NCBI GenBank assembly: GCA_951799425.1
Contig: OX637394.1
Coordinates: 36,678,001-36,742,000 of the forward strand
DNA length: 64,000 nt
Direction of reading: 5' to 3'
DNA from: Ilex aquifolium
Taxonomy: Eukaryota; Streptophyta; Magnoliopsida; Aquifoliales; Aquifoliaceae
A program made the position numbers and the translations under genes. Shown piece after piece: positions 31,321 to 43,534 of the stretch. Positions within the stretch are counted from its first letter, which is position 1; each line of letters starts with the position of its first letter. The notes beneath the pieces are model-generated. The model ran no database searches. It was given only the letters and a program-made list of their open reading frames with translations, and was not told the DNA's origin.

Positions 31321-32880
31321 TGGTGAACACGCGATCCCAAAGTGATAGAGGGAGGTAGCCTTCGCGTGAGAAACGCGGAAGCCAAATGGCTCCCAGTAGT
31401 CACTAAATCAGACTCCTTGAGCCAGTCAGATGGAGGCCAACATGCCTCACAACAGACTTTGCCGATAGATCAAACCCTCGGGGGGCAAGGTGTTTTGGTT
31501 TGTGAAATCGTTGAGTTGATGGAGAAAGGGATGGGAAACCATCTTAAGCTACTTGAGAAGAACAATGTCAAGGTGCAGACTCGACTTGATGATTTCGAGC
31601 GATCGGAGAGTGCTTATGCTAGCTGGCGAAGCAGCAGGCGTGAAGATAGGAACATCCACCGGGGTGATTCCAGGGGTGCAAGGCTGGAGGCCTCGGGTAG
31701 GAGCTTACACAAGCGCCTGGGCGAGAAGCGTAGGCCCCGGAGTTATGAAACGCCTAACCTCGGGGAGAGATCAGAAGGGGGTAGACACAGAAAAGGCCTT
31801 TCCTATGGAGATCTCCGTCATAGGCTCTTGGGAGGCGTCGGGATGACGGAATCCCACACAGACTCTACTGCCAGGGGGCCTAGAAAGACCAGGCTCCGGG
31901 AGGACCTCCGAACACGCTTGGATGCCAAGCACCGAAGACTATACCACAGGGAGGATGAAGACGCAGAGGATGAGCAAATCGTCTCCCCGTTCATTCAGGA
32001 AATCCGAGAGATCGAGATGTCGAAAAAGTTCATCGTCCCCTATTTCAAAGTTTATGATAGGAGAACAGATCTCGAGGGTCATTTATGACAGTATAAGCAG
32101 TTGATGTCCATCTACGAAACCGATCAGAGGTTGCTATGCCGAGTGTTCCCTATGAGTTTGGGAGACACTGCTATGAAGTGGTATGAGAGTTTAGCCCCTG
32201 AAAGCATCAGGTATTGGAAGTAGATGACTGAGCTCTTTGTTGCTCGATTTATCACTGGTAGCGAAAGATATCGACGCATTACTGTCACTCAAACAGAGGG
32301 GTGGAGAGACTCTTCGGCAGTACGCAATTAGGTACTAGGAGGAGGTTAATGAGGTTGAGGCATGCTCGGAGGCCATGGCGGCGACGACATTTCAGCTAGG
32401 ATTGTCCCGAGACACTAACTTGTACCGATCTTTTACTAAGCGAGCTCCAGTGAACATGAAGGACCTGATGACTTGAATAAACAAGTACGCTAGGGTGGAG
32501 GAGAATTCGGTTGCAACCGAACCTAGAGCTCCAGCGCTGAAGAGACAAGAGAAGGAGCCGTCTGCAAGGAGAGGGCACCAGCCCCGACTCCGAGCTGCCT
32601 GTCTTTTCAAGGGATAAGCACGATTTTCAAAGAAACCATCTACAAGATGCTTCATAAGATAAAAAAGGAGCCTTTCTTTAAATGGCGTCCAAAGATGCAA
32701 GGGGACCCATCTTCTAGAGATTCGGCCTCTTGGTGTTCTTACCATCGGGACGTTGGGCATCTAACTGAGGATTGCTGAGTATACAAGTCATTCCTCGAGC
32801 AACTGGTCCGATAAGGACATCTCGGGGAATTCATTGATGATACGACCCCAAGGGGCTCGACGAGGGAAGGAGCCGGCGTG
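31321..32880 (+). pseudogene. Gag of gypsy 2
   Basis: The original start is probably ATG at 31,321 (MVNTRSQSDRG), then a frameshift leads into the open frame from 31,342. A basic Arg-rich region precedes the gag domain (EMSKKFIVPYFKVYDRRTDLEGHL, then TAMKWYESLAPESI). A zinc-knuckle-like CSYHRDVGHLTEDC is at about 32,733-32,774. Stops occur at 32,086, 32,221 and after the zinc motif. Confidence 0.75.
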
Positions 32881-33039
32881 TCCAAGGAAGCTGCGACCGT
32901 GATTGAAGTAATACACGCTTGCACAATGGATATACCTACTTATAATTCACTCCAAGCCGAACTCCAGAGGGTTTCACAAGCTATAAGGGTGGAGGAAAGC
33001 AAGTATGGAGGGCAGTCATCTAAAAGACCTCGGTTGGAT

Positions 33040-33480
33040 GCCAAGACCATCCATTTCTCTAACGCCGACCTGGGCGGTCTGACACTTCCACATGAGGACG
33101 CTTTAGTGATCACTCTTTGGATCGATAAGTTTGATGTCAAGAGGATCCTAGTGGACTAGGGAAGCTAATCTGAGGTGACATACGACAGCCTCTTCCACAA
33201 GATGGGGTTCACCCAGAAAGAATTGAAACCCGTGAAAATTCCCCTTGTGCAATTCAACGGGTCATGCGCCCTCCTTCTCGGGAAGGTTACCTCATGGTTA
33301 CTGCCGGAGTCGTTACAGTCCTGGTGGAATTTGTAGTGATAGAATCTGACTTCCCATACAATGCCATCATAGGTAGGACTTGGTTACACGCAATAAAGGT
33401 GGTGCATTCATCCTATCATCACAAAATAAAGTTTCCCATGCCGAGGGGTGTCATGGAAATTCGCGTTGATCAGGCATCAT
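33040..33480 (+). pseudogene. Aspartic protease of gypsy 2
   Basis: The region reads DLGGLTLPHEDALVITLWID, then VKRILVD followed by a stop and GS, i.e. the remnant of ILVD(S/G)GS: the catalytic Asp is kept but the next codon is TAG. The second part IIGRTWLHAIKVVHSSYHHK is preserved. It would process the polyprotein. Confidence 0.7.
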
Positions 33481-33799
33481 AAAAAAACTGTTTTATGCTG
33501 CAATAAAGACCGGGGTTAACGGCCGAGCTCAAGAGCATGACCCTGAGGCAGTATTGGCTAAATAACAATCATAGTTCGGCCGGTCAAGGGTTGATGAGCC
33601 AATTACTGATCTGGTCGATCGATCCACGGAGGCTCTGGTCAAGATCCTTCTAAATCCCAAGGACGAGGGGAGATTCTTTTTGATAAGGGCTTCGTTAGGA
33701 GGCACCGAGAAGTTTGACATGATAAGCTTCCTTCTCCAGAATGCAGATGTCTTTGCATGAACCTAAGCCGAGATGACGGGAGTAAGTCCCGAGGTGATA

Positions 33800-34640
33800 T
33801 GTCATCGACTTCATGTGGATCCATCCTTTAAACCAGTGAAACAGAAGGCTCGGAGGATGACACATCACCATGCACAGACAGTTGATGAAGAGGTAGACAG
33901 GTTGCTTGGGGTTGGATCTATTAGGTAAGTTCAGTTTCCCGAATGGTTTTCAAACACGGTGTGTGTAAAGAAGAAGGGTGAAAAATGACGAGTTCCGTGG
34001 ATTTCATGGACTTGAATAAGGCATGCCCCAAAGACGAGTATCCACTGCCGAAGGTTGATCTGCATGTTAATGCAACCGCGGGTCATGAATGTATCTCCTT
34101 CATGGACGCCCGAGCAAGGTACCATCAAATTCCTTTGCACGATTCGGATCAAGAGAAAATGGTATTCATCACACCCCGAGAGATATATTGTTACATGGTG
34201 ATGCCGTTTGGATTAAAAAACACTAGTGCCACTTATTAGTGTTTGATGAACAAGATGTTTAAGCAATAACTCGACACTACTATGGAAGTGTACATTGATG
34301 ATATGATGGTAAAAATCAATGAGAAAGTCGACCATCTTCGGGATCTCGGGGCCACCTTCACCGTGCTTGGAGCATACAGCCTGAAACTTAACACATCGAA
34401 GTGTGCTTTTATGGTAAGCTCGGGCAAATTCTTGGATACTTGGTTACCCACCGCGGCATTGAGGCCAATCCCGATCAGGTATTGGCCGTGCATAATATTC
34501 AGAGGTCGAAGACCATCAAGGACATACAAAAACTGACGGGGATGCTGGCAGCCCTTTGGATAGCTGTAAGCCATTCTTCACTATGCTCAAAGGGGCGACG
34601 AAAAGATCTTAGGGTGAAGAATGTGACCGAGCACTTGAGG
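33800..34640 (+). pseudogene. Reverse transcriptase of gypsy 2
   Basis: Motifs in order: DFMDLNKACPKDEYPLPKVD, SFMDARARYHQIPL, FITPREIYCYMVMPFGLKNT, the catalytic YIDDMMVK (near 34,293) and KCAFMVSSGKFL. Catalytic Asp pair present. Frameshifts occur upstream of DFMD and after GKFL, and stops after SATY, so it is not functional. Confidence 0.8.
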
Positions 34641-34659
34641 GGATCAAGTAGTATTTGAG

Positions 34660-35560
34660 GTCCCCTCTGACCTTATCCATTCCAACAGAAGGTGAAGTTC
34701 TAAGTCTCTACCTATCTGTCTAGGAATGGGCGATAAGTGGAGCCCTGGTAAGGGAACACCAAGGGATAAAAAAGCCTGTCTACTACATAAGCAAAACTCT
34801 GCTCGATGTCGAGATTAGATATTTGCCGATGGAGAAGCTTATCCTAGCCCTGGTCGTCTCGGTAAGGAAACTCAGACATTATTTCCAGGCTCATCCTATT
34901 TAGGTCTTGATCGATCGGCCCCTTAAACCCATACTTCATAAAAATGACATGTTTGGACGAGTTGCTAAATGGGTCGTGGAGCTAGGAGAGTTCGAGATAA
35001 ACTATAAACCTCGCACTTCTGTCAAAGGGCAGATCCTTGCTAATTTTATTGCCGAATTCTCTGCGTCCAAGTCTCCACCAGAGGGGAATCTGACTTTTGA
35101 TAGCAATGACGTTTGGAGTTTGCATGTGGATGCATCCTCGAATGCAATGGGGCAGGAGTAGGTGTAATCTTAGCCAATTCTGGAGGATTCACAATGGAAT
35201 GAGTTATAAGACTTGGATTCAAAACATCTAATAATGAGGCCGAGTACGAAGCGCTGTTGGCTGGACTCGAGGTTGCATACTCGGTTAGGGTTAGAAACCT
35301 CTATATTTTCTGGGACTCCCAATTGGTGGTAAATCAAATCAACGGCGATTTTGAAGTTCGGGACGATAGGATGAAGGCATATCATCAGAGAGCAAAGTCA
35401 AGAATGGAGAGGTTCGAAAAGGTAGAGGTGTCCCAAATTTTGAGGGGCCATAATAGCCTTGTTAATGCACTAGCCTGCCTTGCCTCGGCTTTGGCTTCGG
35501 AGGTTACTCGGCGCATTACAATTGATTACCTGGAAAGTTCGAGCATAGAAGATGTAAGAG
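34660..35560 (+). pseudogene. Dual RNase H region of gypsy 2
   Basis: First module: KPVYYISKTLLDVEIRYLPMEKL and RKLRHYFQAHP. Second, archaeal-type module: VWSLHVDASSNAMG, then [37 protein letters not shown] and [15 protein letters not shown]. The linker is much shorter than in gypsy 1. The presence of two modules supports the Tat assignment. Confidence 0.75.
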
Positions 35561-35639
35561 ACGAGGAAGTACTGCCTTTATGCGTTCAAGATTCGCCTCT
35601 GAGTTGGATGGACCCCATAATCAAGCATTTGGTGGAGGG

Positions 35640-36810
35640 AATACTCCCCGATGAGGTAAAAGAAGCCGGGAAGATCAAACTGAAAGCTCCCAGATTCTGG
35701 ATGTCCCCCGATCACAAGTTATATAGGAGATCCTTTTCGGGGCCATATTTACTTTGTGTCCTCGATGATAAGGTGGAACCTTTGCTCTATGAGGTTTATG
35801 AGTGTGTATGTGGGAGTCACACGGGAGGAAGATCTCTCGCACATCGAATGATGTCCCAGGGGTATTGGTGGTCGAACATGCAGAAAGATGACAATAGCTA
35901 TGTTCGAAAATGTGATAAATGTCAGAAGTTTGCTTACATCATCCGACAACCGGTGGGGGACTTAAACCCATTGACAAGTCCTTGGTCATTCTCCCAGTGG
36001 GGCATGTATATAGTAGGGCCTCTCCCGAAGACTCATTTGGGTAAGAAATTCCTCCTGATTGCTACTGACTACTTCACAAAGTGGATTGAAGCCGAGCCTT
36101 TGAACCATATTCAGGACGTTGAAACAAAGAAGTTTGTATGACATAACATTTTTACTCGGTTCGGCATCCCTCGAGCCATCGTCTTGGACAATGGCACTCA
36201 ATTCAACAGTAGACCATTTAGGGAGTTTTGTTCGGGATTTGGAATACGCAACTATTATTCCACCCGAAATATCCAAAATGTAATGGACAAGCGGAGGTTT
36301 TGAATAAGACGGTTTTGGCTGGAATTAAGAAAAGGTTGGAGAAAGCTAAGGGAAGATGGGCCGAGGAGTTACTCAATGTGCTATGGGCATATAGGACACC
36401 CCGAGAACTTCTATAGGTGAAACGCCCTACGCTATGACGTATGGAATCGAAGCTGTCTTTCCTTTAGAGGTGGGGCTCCCAACCATACGAAGTCAAGCCT
36501 TTGAGTCAGGAAATAATAATCAGACACTGTCCAAGGATCTTGATTTGGCTGAGGAAAGAAGAAAATTGGCATCTATCAGGCTAGCAAAATATCAAGGAGA
36601 GCTATCAAGACAACATCAAAGGAAGGTTCAAACGAGGAGTTTTCAAGTAGGGGATCTAGTGCTGCGTAAAGTCACTGGCAATACTCGAGAACTCACAGAT
36701 TGTAAGCTCGACCCTAATTGGGAAGGCCTGTACAAAATTGTTGTCGTGGGGGGCATAGGGGCGTATCGACTACAAGACATAGATGGAAAAGATGTAAGCC
36801 GACCTTGAAA
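35640..36810 (+). pseudogene. Integrase of gypsy 2, catalytic Asp changed
   Basis: The zinc region reads [19 protein letters not shown]...KCDKCQKF; the first His is lost. In the core the first catalytic Asp is Tyr (GMYIVGPLP where GMDIVGPLP is usual), while LDNGTQF keeps the second. A stop at 36,139 and a frameshift near 36,270 follow. The C-terminal part (TYGIEAVFPLEVGLP...FQVGDLVLRKV) is open from 36,434 to 36,808 and has no chromodomain. Confidence 0.8.
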
Positions 36811-36873
36811 TGTATCAAATTTGAAAAACTATTATTACTAAGTTGATTCCTAAGTGTCGGATCTCAGAGATTT

Positions 36874-37120
36874 AACACGAGCCTAGCACTTGGTCATTAG
36901 GGGCACGACCCATAGAGGGGTAAACCTCCACCCTTGGAGCATCACCCTCGAAAAGATTAAACACGAGCCTAGCGCTCTGTCGTTAGTGGCATGGCCCCGA
37001 GAGGGATAAGCCTCCACCCTTGAAGCACCGCCCTCGAAAAGATTAAACACGAGCTTAGCGCTCGGTCATTAGGTGCACGGCCTCGAGGAGGGCAAGTCCC
37101 CAACACTTGCGTGTTTTCGA
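36874..37120 (+). repeat. 86-bp tandem repeat in gypsy 2
   Basis: Three units start at AACACGAGC: 36,874, 36,960 and 37,046, the last partial. Shared words are CCTAGCGCT, GTCATTAG and CCTCCACCCTTG. It lies between integrase and the antisense ORF. Confidence 0.85.
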
Positions 37121-37329
37121 AACATTTAACATTTTGATGAACTTAAAGATTCAAAAATTGTTAACGTAGTTTACCCGAATTAGAAAAATAAAAAATTATG
37201 AAGCAAATGAGGATTGTTTTTGATGAAAAAAAGATTACATCGATAAAAGAAAAAAGGGGTTGTGCGTCCCCCAGGCATTAAAAAAAAAAAAAAAAAAGTG
37301 TTAACTTTTTCACAGGCCTTCGGGATCAA

Positions 37330-39713
37330 CTAGCTAACCAAGGTCTCCACTGAGCTCTTCACCACCGAGTCGTGATTGGTGCCGTCTGAGGGAGCCTTCA
37401 CCAACACCAATGATCTCATCAAGTTCCCTGAGCTCAGCCCCACCAGGATGGATGATAGGGGTGCCGAAAATTTGGAGGTCGTTAGTGTGGCTTGGAAGGT
37501 TAGGAGAAGGGAGCCGAAGGGGAGACATTTATTCAGACCCATCACTAAGAGTGATCAGCACATTCTCAACCGTCGTCTCCCCCACTTCTTTAGTCGGCTC
37601 TTATGGAGCCGGCTCGGCACTATGCTGCGCGATAGGTTTGTCCACGGCTTCAGGTTCTACAAGCAAACTGTGCCTTCAGAAGAGATCTAAACTAACAGGG
37701 ACCTTGGCAACATGAAGGGCCTTATCCCAGCCTGCCTTGAATGCCCTCTTCTTTCCATCGTCGAAGGTTGGGATGAACTGTTCTTGGCACTGATGGTATA
37801 CGTCCATGCATGCCTTGTTCGTCCTCTCGGATTCCTAGGCCCTTTCCCCCTTCAAATCTTCCACCTTAGAAGTCAAGGCAACGCAGTTGACCTCGGCTTC
37901 GAGTAGCTTCACCTCGATGGCAGAGACTTTCAGTTCAACCTCCTCCATTCTTCTAGCCGCCTCGACTTTCGCTTGCTTGCTCTTATCGAGCTTGGCAATG
38001 AGAGCCTTGGCCTTGCGGATCAGGTCGGCAATGTTTCTAGATTGATTTGCGATAGTCCTCTCCACTTGGCCGATATGGTGGTCCTTCTTGGCCAACTCGG
38101 CCTGAGCCTTGTCATCTCGGCTCCTCTAAGCCCAGAAGCTATCGATGATGACCCCTATTTGTTGGCAAGCTTGAAAAGAGAGGACAAATATCAGAATGGG
38201 AGCATATTAAAGAAATCAAAGTACCAACAAACGGCTTAGATTACTTACCACCAAGTTATGCTGGATCACTCCCTAGAGGAGCCGATTGTCTCCATACTCC
38301 TCCAGGATTGCCATGTCGGCATCAAAATAAAGACTCCCACTGGCAGCAAGGCTATGTTAGGGGAGTGGATTATTGAGTTCGACTCCATGACATGCTGCCC
38401 CCTTCTGGTAACTGCTCGGGGGGCCCACTCGACAGGACCTGAAGGCGCCGGGGTGTCATGGCGCTACTTCACTCGGCGCTCGGTGGTGGCTTCGGTCTCC
38501 CAATTGCGGCGATCTCTTTGCCACTCATCAGTTCGATCAGAGGGAACACCTTGGCCCTGATGTTGGTGTTGGTCCCTCGGAGGGAACACTTGATCTTGTG
38601 GTTGTTGTTGTTGTCGTTGTTGTGGCGGTGGTTGTCAGCGCTCTTGGTGCGTTGGAGCAGGCGGAGGCACAGGGATCGGAGCGGTGCAAGACGGTTCACC
38701 TGCTCGCAAGACCCTCGCTCTCCTTGCCGCGGAGGCGGCCTCCAGGCTATCGGCTGTGATGGGGGGATGGGAAACATGTCAGATAGAGATGGAGTAGATT
38801 CTGAATCGCGGTAGGGATCACCTTCAAGATCTTCCTCTTTCTCCTTCTCTTCTTCTTCCTCGGAAGAGTTGTCTGCCCAGATGGAGGGGTTGTACGACAG
38901 AGGGATCTACGAAAACCAAGTGTAACTGGGATGGTAGCAGAGTAAAACGTGGGCTGCCCGAGCAAACAGATCGGCAGGGTTGTGGGACCAGACCTTAATT
39001 AAGTCCTCAAAAACTACTTCAAACTTTGGGGGCTGGGCGGCATCTCTCTTGTATCCGTCTGCAAGGGAAAAGAAAAACAAAGATTAGAAAGCATAAACTA
39101 GATCCGAAGGGTGGCAAAGTTAGTGCAATGCCCACCTGGATCCCTCAGCACTTTGGGGCAGTATAGGGCATCATACTTGGGCCCATCACCCTTCTCCCAT
39201 TTGCCGCCGAGCATGATGAGATCCTGAGTATACCCTTTGTCCGAGTCGGGCATATGCGTCACCAAGTACATGAAGGTGTCCCGAGCTTGTAGATAGTATC
39301 TGCCGCCACTGACTAACTTCAAGTCGTAGCAAAATAGAATTTCATCTACTCCCAGGTTCACCCCTAGCCGAGCATTCAGGTCGACAATGCCCATCACTAT
39401 CCTACACTAGCTAATAAAACGTTGGAGGGGGAAGAGCCTTAGTTTCATGAGGAGTCTCAACAGGAAAGGGGAGAAGAAACCTAAGCCTCTCTCCCATAAT
39501 GGTCTGGGTATGGAAGGGCATGAATTTTACACTGCCTAAATCTTCTCTATGAAAGCTGGGGTCGAAGACAAAGGTGAAAACAGGCTCGGGGATGTTGTAG
39601 GTGGTTCTAAAAGTTTGTAGGTTGGCATCAGTTACTTGGGTCCTCCTCAACCTACTTGTGTCATTTGACCTAACAGGTTCCCTAACCACTCTAGTTCTTC
39701 ATGTGTTGGCCAT
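37330..39713 (-). pseudogene. Antisense ORF of gypsy 2
   Basis: The likely start is ATG at 39,713 (MANT, then a stop and open frame). Recognisable pieces on the minus strand: QTFRTTYNIPEPVFTFVFDP (about 39,620), FCYDLKLVSGGRYYLQARD and IMLGGKWEKGDGPKYDA (39,340-39,170), and a coiled coil (IRKAKALIAKLDKSKQAKVEAARRM..., 38,095-37,835). This layout, a globular part then a coiled coil, is that of the antisense ORF in gypsy 1, although the sequences have diverged. Stops and frameshifts break it. No function is known. Confidence 0.55.
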
Positions 39714-40060
39714 TGGAGCTTTCTAAAGAAATGTAGAAGAGAATGGGAAAGATGAAGAAGAAATTATGGGAAACGAAGTACTTATAAGTTGAAAAGCTTT
39801 GAAGGATGTGCTCAGGGGAGTAAGGGCAGTTGCTCAGGAGTTGATTGCAAGTTGTGAAAGTCGAAGATCCAAAGTCTAGAATTAGCCAAGATATCTCCTA
39901 TTTATACTCTGCAGCAAGGGCTGCAATCGAAGAGGCAGACCATCGATTGCAAATTTGAAAAATACGGTGCCAAATGTGGGAGTAACCGCCCCTAAATCCC
40001 AGGTGTGCTCAGGAAGCCTCCACTCTCCATGCGTCTCTTGTCCCATGACGCGAAGAAAAT

Positions 40061-40077
40061 GGAGGCTGGGGGGCAGC
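40061..40077 (+). promoter_or_regulatory. Polypurine tract of gypsy 2
   Basis: GGAGGCTGGGGGGCAGC lies immediately before the 3' LTR, the expected plus-strand primer position. Confidence 0.75.
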
Positions 40078-40812
40078 TGACGGGACTTTAGGCGGCTCAG
40101 CAGCCTTGAGTTGACACGTGGATAGTTATAGCCGTTATGAATTGCAGAGGGCGCTAGACGAGGATGCCGAGGAGTTATGGTGTGGAAATGCCGAGCACCA
40201 CTAATCAATCCCAATATTAAAGAGGATATGACAGCTTATTAATGATGACTTGAGTGATTGTGACAGGGCCATTAATGAGTCTCCGTGTTCTTGAGACCCG
40301 TAAAGACAGTCATCATTACAAGACATTAATTACCATTACGCCGACTCGTGGTCCTCGGCGAACCCCAAGGTGCTTATTCCCGAGAAGTTAACGCTCATGC
40401 GTAGGTGTAAAGCACCAAACAGAGGTTCTTAAATGAGCAGTGATAGGCAGTGAATGCTTGGAGGATCCCGAGCACGGACTCACCCTACCGAGAGGGTTAA
40501 TGTTGAGGGGATTTGACTGAATTGTCCTCATAATGCTTGGACATGAGAGCCATCCATTAAATGCTGAGATGAAACTCACAGACCCCCTAATCATTACTAG
40601 TTCAGGTATAAATACCTCTCAAGAAATTGAACAAAGGTACTCAAACTAAATCCAAAAAATACACTGTGCTAATGTCTCCAATGCCGACTGAATTAAGCTT
40701 CGGAGGGGATTAGCCGGGTGTTCACCCTGCCCCTTTCCTAACCTTTTGATTGTCTCAGGTTTATCATTCAGCGGATCGTTATCTCTACTCATTATAGGAA
40801 TTCACCCGTGCA
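40078..40812 (+). repeat. 3' LTR of gypsy 2
   Basis: Begins TGACGGGAC, ends CCCGTGCA, with TATAAATA at 40,607-40,614. It is followed by target duplication AAAAT and then by resumed intron 2 of the pseudogene. Confidence 0.9.
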
Positions 40813-41706
40813 AAAATCATTTAAATGTTGTTAACTATAATTTTCTTACTCCTTTCAATTGAGAAATCAATTATGCTCCAAAGAAATATTCTTGGAAATT
40901 GAATATTTGGTTGAACTCTTCCAAGTAGCATAAGAAACAGAGAAAATGGAGATGTAGCTGATGATCATTACCATCGTTACTTGGTATTGCCTCTTTTTCA
41001 ATTTCTTATTAGTAGTTCCTTGAAATTTGCATAGTAAAAGTAATGAAAAAAAATTATTTGAGGGTTTATATAGCTCTTGATTGGTCATTACAGGAAGATA
41101 TTGAGATAATGCATTCTATGAGGGTTAATGCGTAGCAGTTCTCGATTTCTTAGGCTAGAGTTCTACCCAGTATGCTTATTATATGTTGTATTTACTTTTT
41201 ATTTGTAAAATATATGTTAGTTAATGTCAATAATCTTGTTGAGTTGTACTAGCAGGGATATACTGTGAAGTTGATCCATATGTAATCATGTTCTACAACA
41301 AATTCATAGACAATTTGTTACCCAAAGGTGCAATGAAGAAAATTAAAATCATCCAACTTTTCACTCTTCTTGAAAATTTTATTGTTTTGACATAATATAG
41401 TCATGAAGTGCAGGAATTGAGCCATATGTGACCATTCAACCTTATGATTACTCGCAGCCGCGGGAACTTGAGGACAGATATAGGGGTCAGCTTAGCCCTC
41501 TGATGCAGTATGCCCAATTTCATTCTTTATTCAATGTTTAGAGATTTGAACATTTCATGGAAATAAATAAGTTTTCAGTGTACTTGTTTTTTTTGTTGAA
41601 AGTTATGTGTTAACAATGTATGTATTTTTGTAGGGAAGATTTTGTACATTTGGCATAATTTTTTTTTAAGAGCTTTGGTGATACGAGTGAAGTATTGGGT
41701 CACAAT

Positions 41707-41879
41707 TATTAAGTTTAGAGAGTTAATACAATATTAGAGAAAGATAGAGAGTGGTCAAAAAACTTAACCTACCTCTCACAAACCACTTATATTTATAGTT
41801 AACTCGTATCATACAAAAGACATGTATACCCTCTAGTGGTATACTTATTACAACTAGTATTTACATAATACTCTAAACA
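41707..41879 (-). repeat. 3' LTR of the copia element
   Basis: It runs from TATTAAGTTTAG to CTCTAAACA on the plus strand; the terminal G of the TG end is mutated to A. It pairs with 47,214-47,386. Confidence 0.9.
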
Positions 41880-41914
41880 CTCCTCCTCAAACTGGACTAT
41901 ATATATCATATAAT

Positions 41915-42300
41915 TCAAACTTGGAAAATAGCTGTAAGACGCGTACGACTCAAAGCTTTGGTAAACATATCTGCAAGTTGATCCTTAGATCTCACAAATG
42001 GAGTTGTAATATCTTCAGTTATTATCTTATCTCGCATAAAGTAACAATCAACCTCAATATGTTTAGTTCTCTCATGAAATAATGGATTGACAGCGATATG
42101 AATAGTTGTTTGATTATCACAAAACAACTATAAAGGAGGTTGAATCAGAAAACCAATTTGTTGGAGAAAGTGTAGCGGCTACGTCAACTCACTAGTTGTT
42201 TGTGTCATTGCTCTATACTTAGCCTCCGCACTGGATCTTGCTACCACAATTTGTTTCTTATTCTTCCATGAGACAACATTCCCTTCTAAGAAAGTACAAT
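41915..42300 (-). pseudogene. RNase H of the copia element
   Basis: The end of the copia polyprotein reads [32 protein letters not shown]...[15 protein letters not shown], matching the D-N-Q-A-I and H-I-E-V-D-C-H-F blocks of copia RNase H. A stop separates it from the upstream part near 42,128. It removes RNA from the hybrid during DNA synthesis. Confidence 0.75.
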
Positions 42301-42421
42301 AACCAGTGGTAGATCTTCAATCAGAGGGAGAGCCGGACCAGTCAGCATCTGAACAACCTTCCACTCTAAGATATCCATTAGTTCAATATAACAACCCAAG
42401 ACCAAAAACACGTTTGAGATA

Positions 42422-43520
42422 TCACAGAATATGAATGACTACTCTCCAATGTGGTACTCTAGGGCATCCCATAAATTGACTTACTACATTAACTGCATAG
42501 GAAATATCCGGTCGGGTAATAGTGAGATAATTAAGCTTCCTAACCAACTTGCGATATCGACCCGGATTCTCAAACAGTGCACCAACATCTACCAACAGTT
42601 TTTGATTCGGATCCATAGGAATATCAATTGGTATGCCACCCAACAAACCTACTTCTACTAGCATGTTAAGTACATATTTTCTATAGGATAAACAAATACC
42701 TCGTTTAGACCTAGCAACCTCAATACCCAAGAAATATATGAGTTTCCCTAGGTTCTTAGTGTGAAATCGGTCTTGCAAGAAGGTTTTTAACTTGGTAATC
42801 CCTTTAGAATCATTTCCAGTAATTACAATATCATCTGTATAAACCATCAATAGAATATATCTGGCATCTGTCTTTTTGTGAAACATAGAGTGGTCTATCT
42901 GACATCGAAAAATACCAAACTCTAAAATTGCATCTGAAAACTTACTAAACAATGCCCTCAGTGACTGCTTTGAATCATACAGAGATTTTTTTAACCGACA
43001 CACACTTTTACAGTACTTCCCCAAAGTAGTAAATCCAGGATGCTGCTCCATGTAGACTTCTTCAACCAAATCACGATGTAAGAAGGCATTCTTGACATAT
43101 AACTTAAACAAGGGCCAATCAAGATTAGCAGCTAAAAAAATTAATATACGAACTGAAGATATCTTGGAAACAAGGGACAAAGTTTCCTCATAATTAACAC
43201 CATAGGTTTGAGTAAATCCCTTAGCTACAAAATGAGCTTTGAAACGCTCTATAGAACCATCCGGATTAAATTTAACAGTGTTAACCCAGCGACAACCAAT
43301 AGTGTGTTAACCAGGAGATAAATGAATAAGATCACAAGTCTCATTATGATGTAAGACATCCATTTCCACTTCCATAAATTTTCTCCAACCCGGATCAAAC
43401 AACTGCTCTTGTAAGTGCTTAGGAATAGAGAAAATAGACAGTTGCGAGGTAAAACAAGAGAAGGTAGGAGACAAGACATCATATGAAACAAAATGAGCAA
43501 TGAGATGTTTAGTAACACAC
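42422..43520 (-). pseudogene. Reverse transcriptase of the copia element
   Basis: Motifs: LFKLYVKNAFLHRDLVEEVYM, QHPGF, VCRLKKSLYDSKQSLRALFS (usual LYGLKQSPRAWF), the catalytic YTDDIVITGND, LGKLIYFLGIEVARSKRGI, LVRKLNYLTITRPDISYAVN. The D of the first block (normally VKNAFLHGDL) and the YxDD pair are present. A frameshift lies near 43,200 and a stop ends it after the SQFM region. Confidence 0.85.
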
Positions 43521-43534
43521 GATCAAGTACCTTT

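Larger units (their letters stand above)
30533..40812 (+). mobile_element. Ty3/gypsy retrotransposon, Tat-like, full length (gypsy 2)
   Basis: A 10,280-bp element in intron 2 of the pseudogene, 10 bp behind exon 2. It has two LTRs (734 and 735 bp), perfect 5-bp target duplications AAAAT (30,528-30,532; 40,813-40,817), a primer binding site, gag, protease, RT, two RNase H domains, integrase, an 86-bp tandem repeat, an antisense ORF and a polypurine tract. By hand count the LTRs differ at about 28 of the first 255 positions, mostly transitions, so the insertion is old and was probably methylated. All ORFs have stops. Confidence 0.95.

Noticed and set aside
38258-38814. Plus-strand ORFs of about 100 codons in the 3' part of gypsy 2
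   Set aside because: They overlap the antisense coding region and have no recognisable domain.
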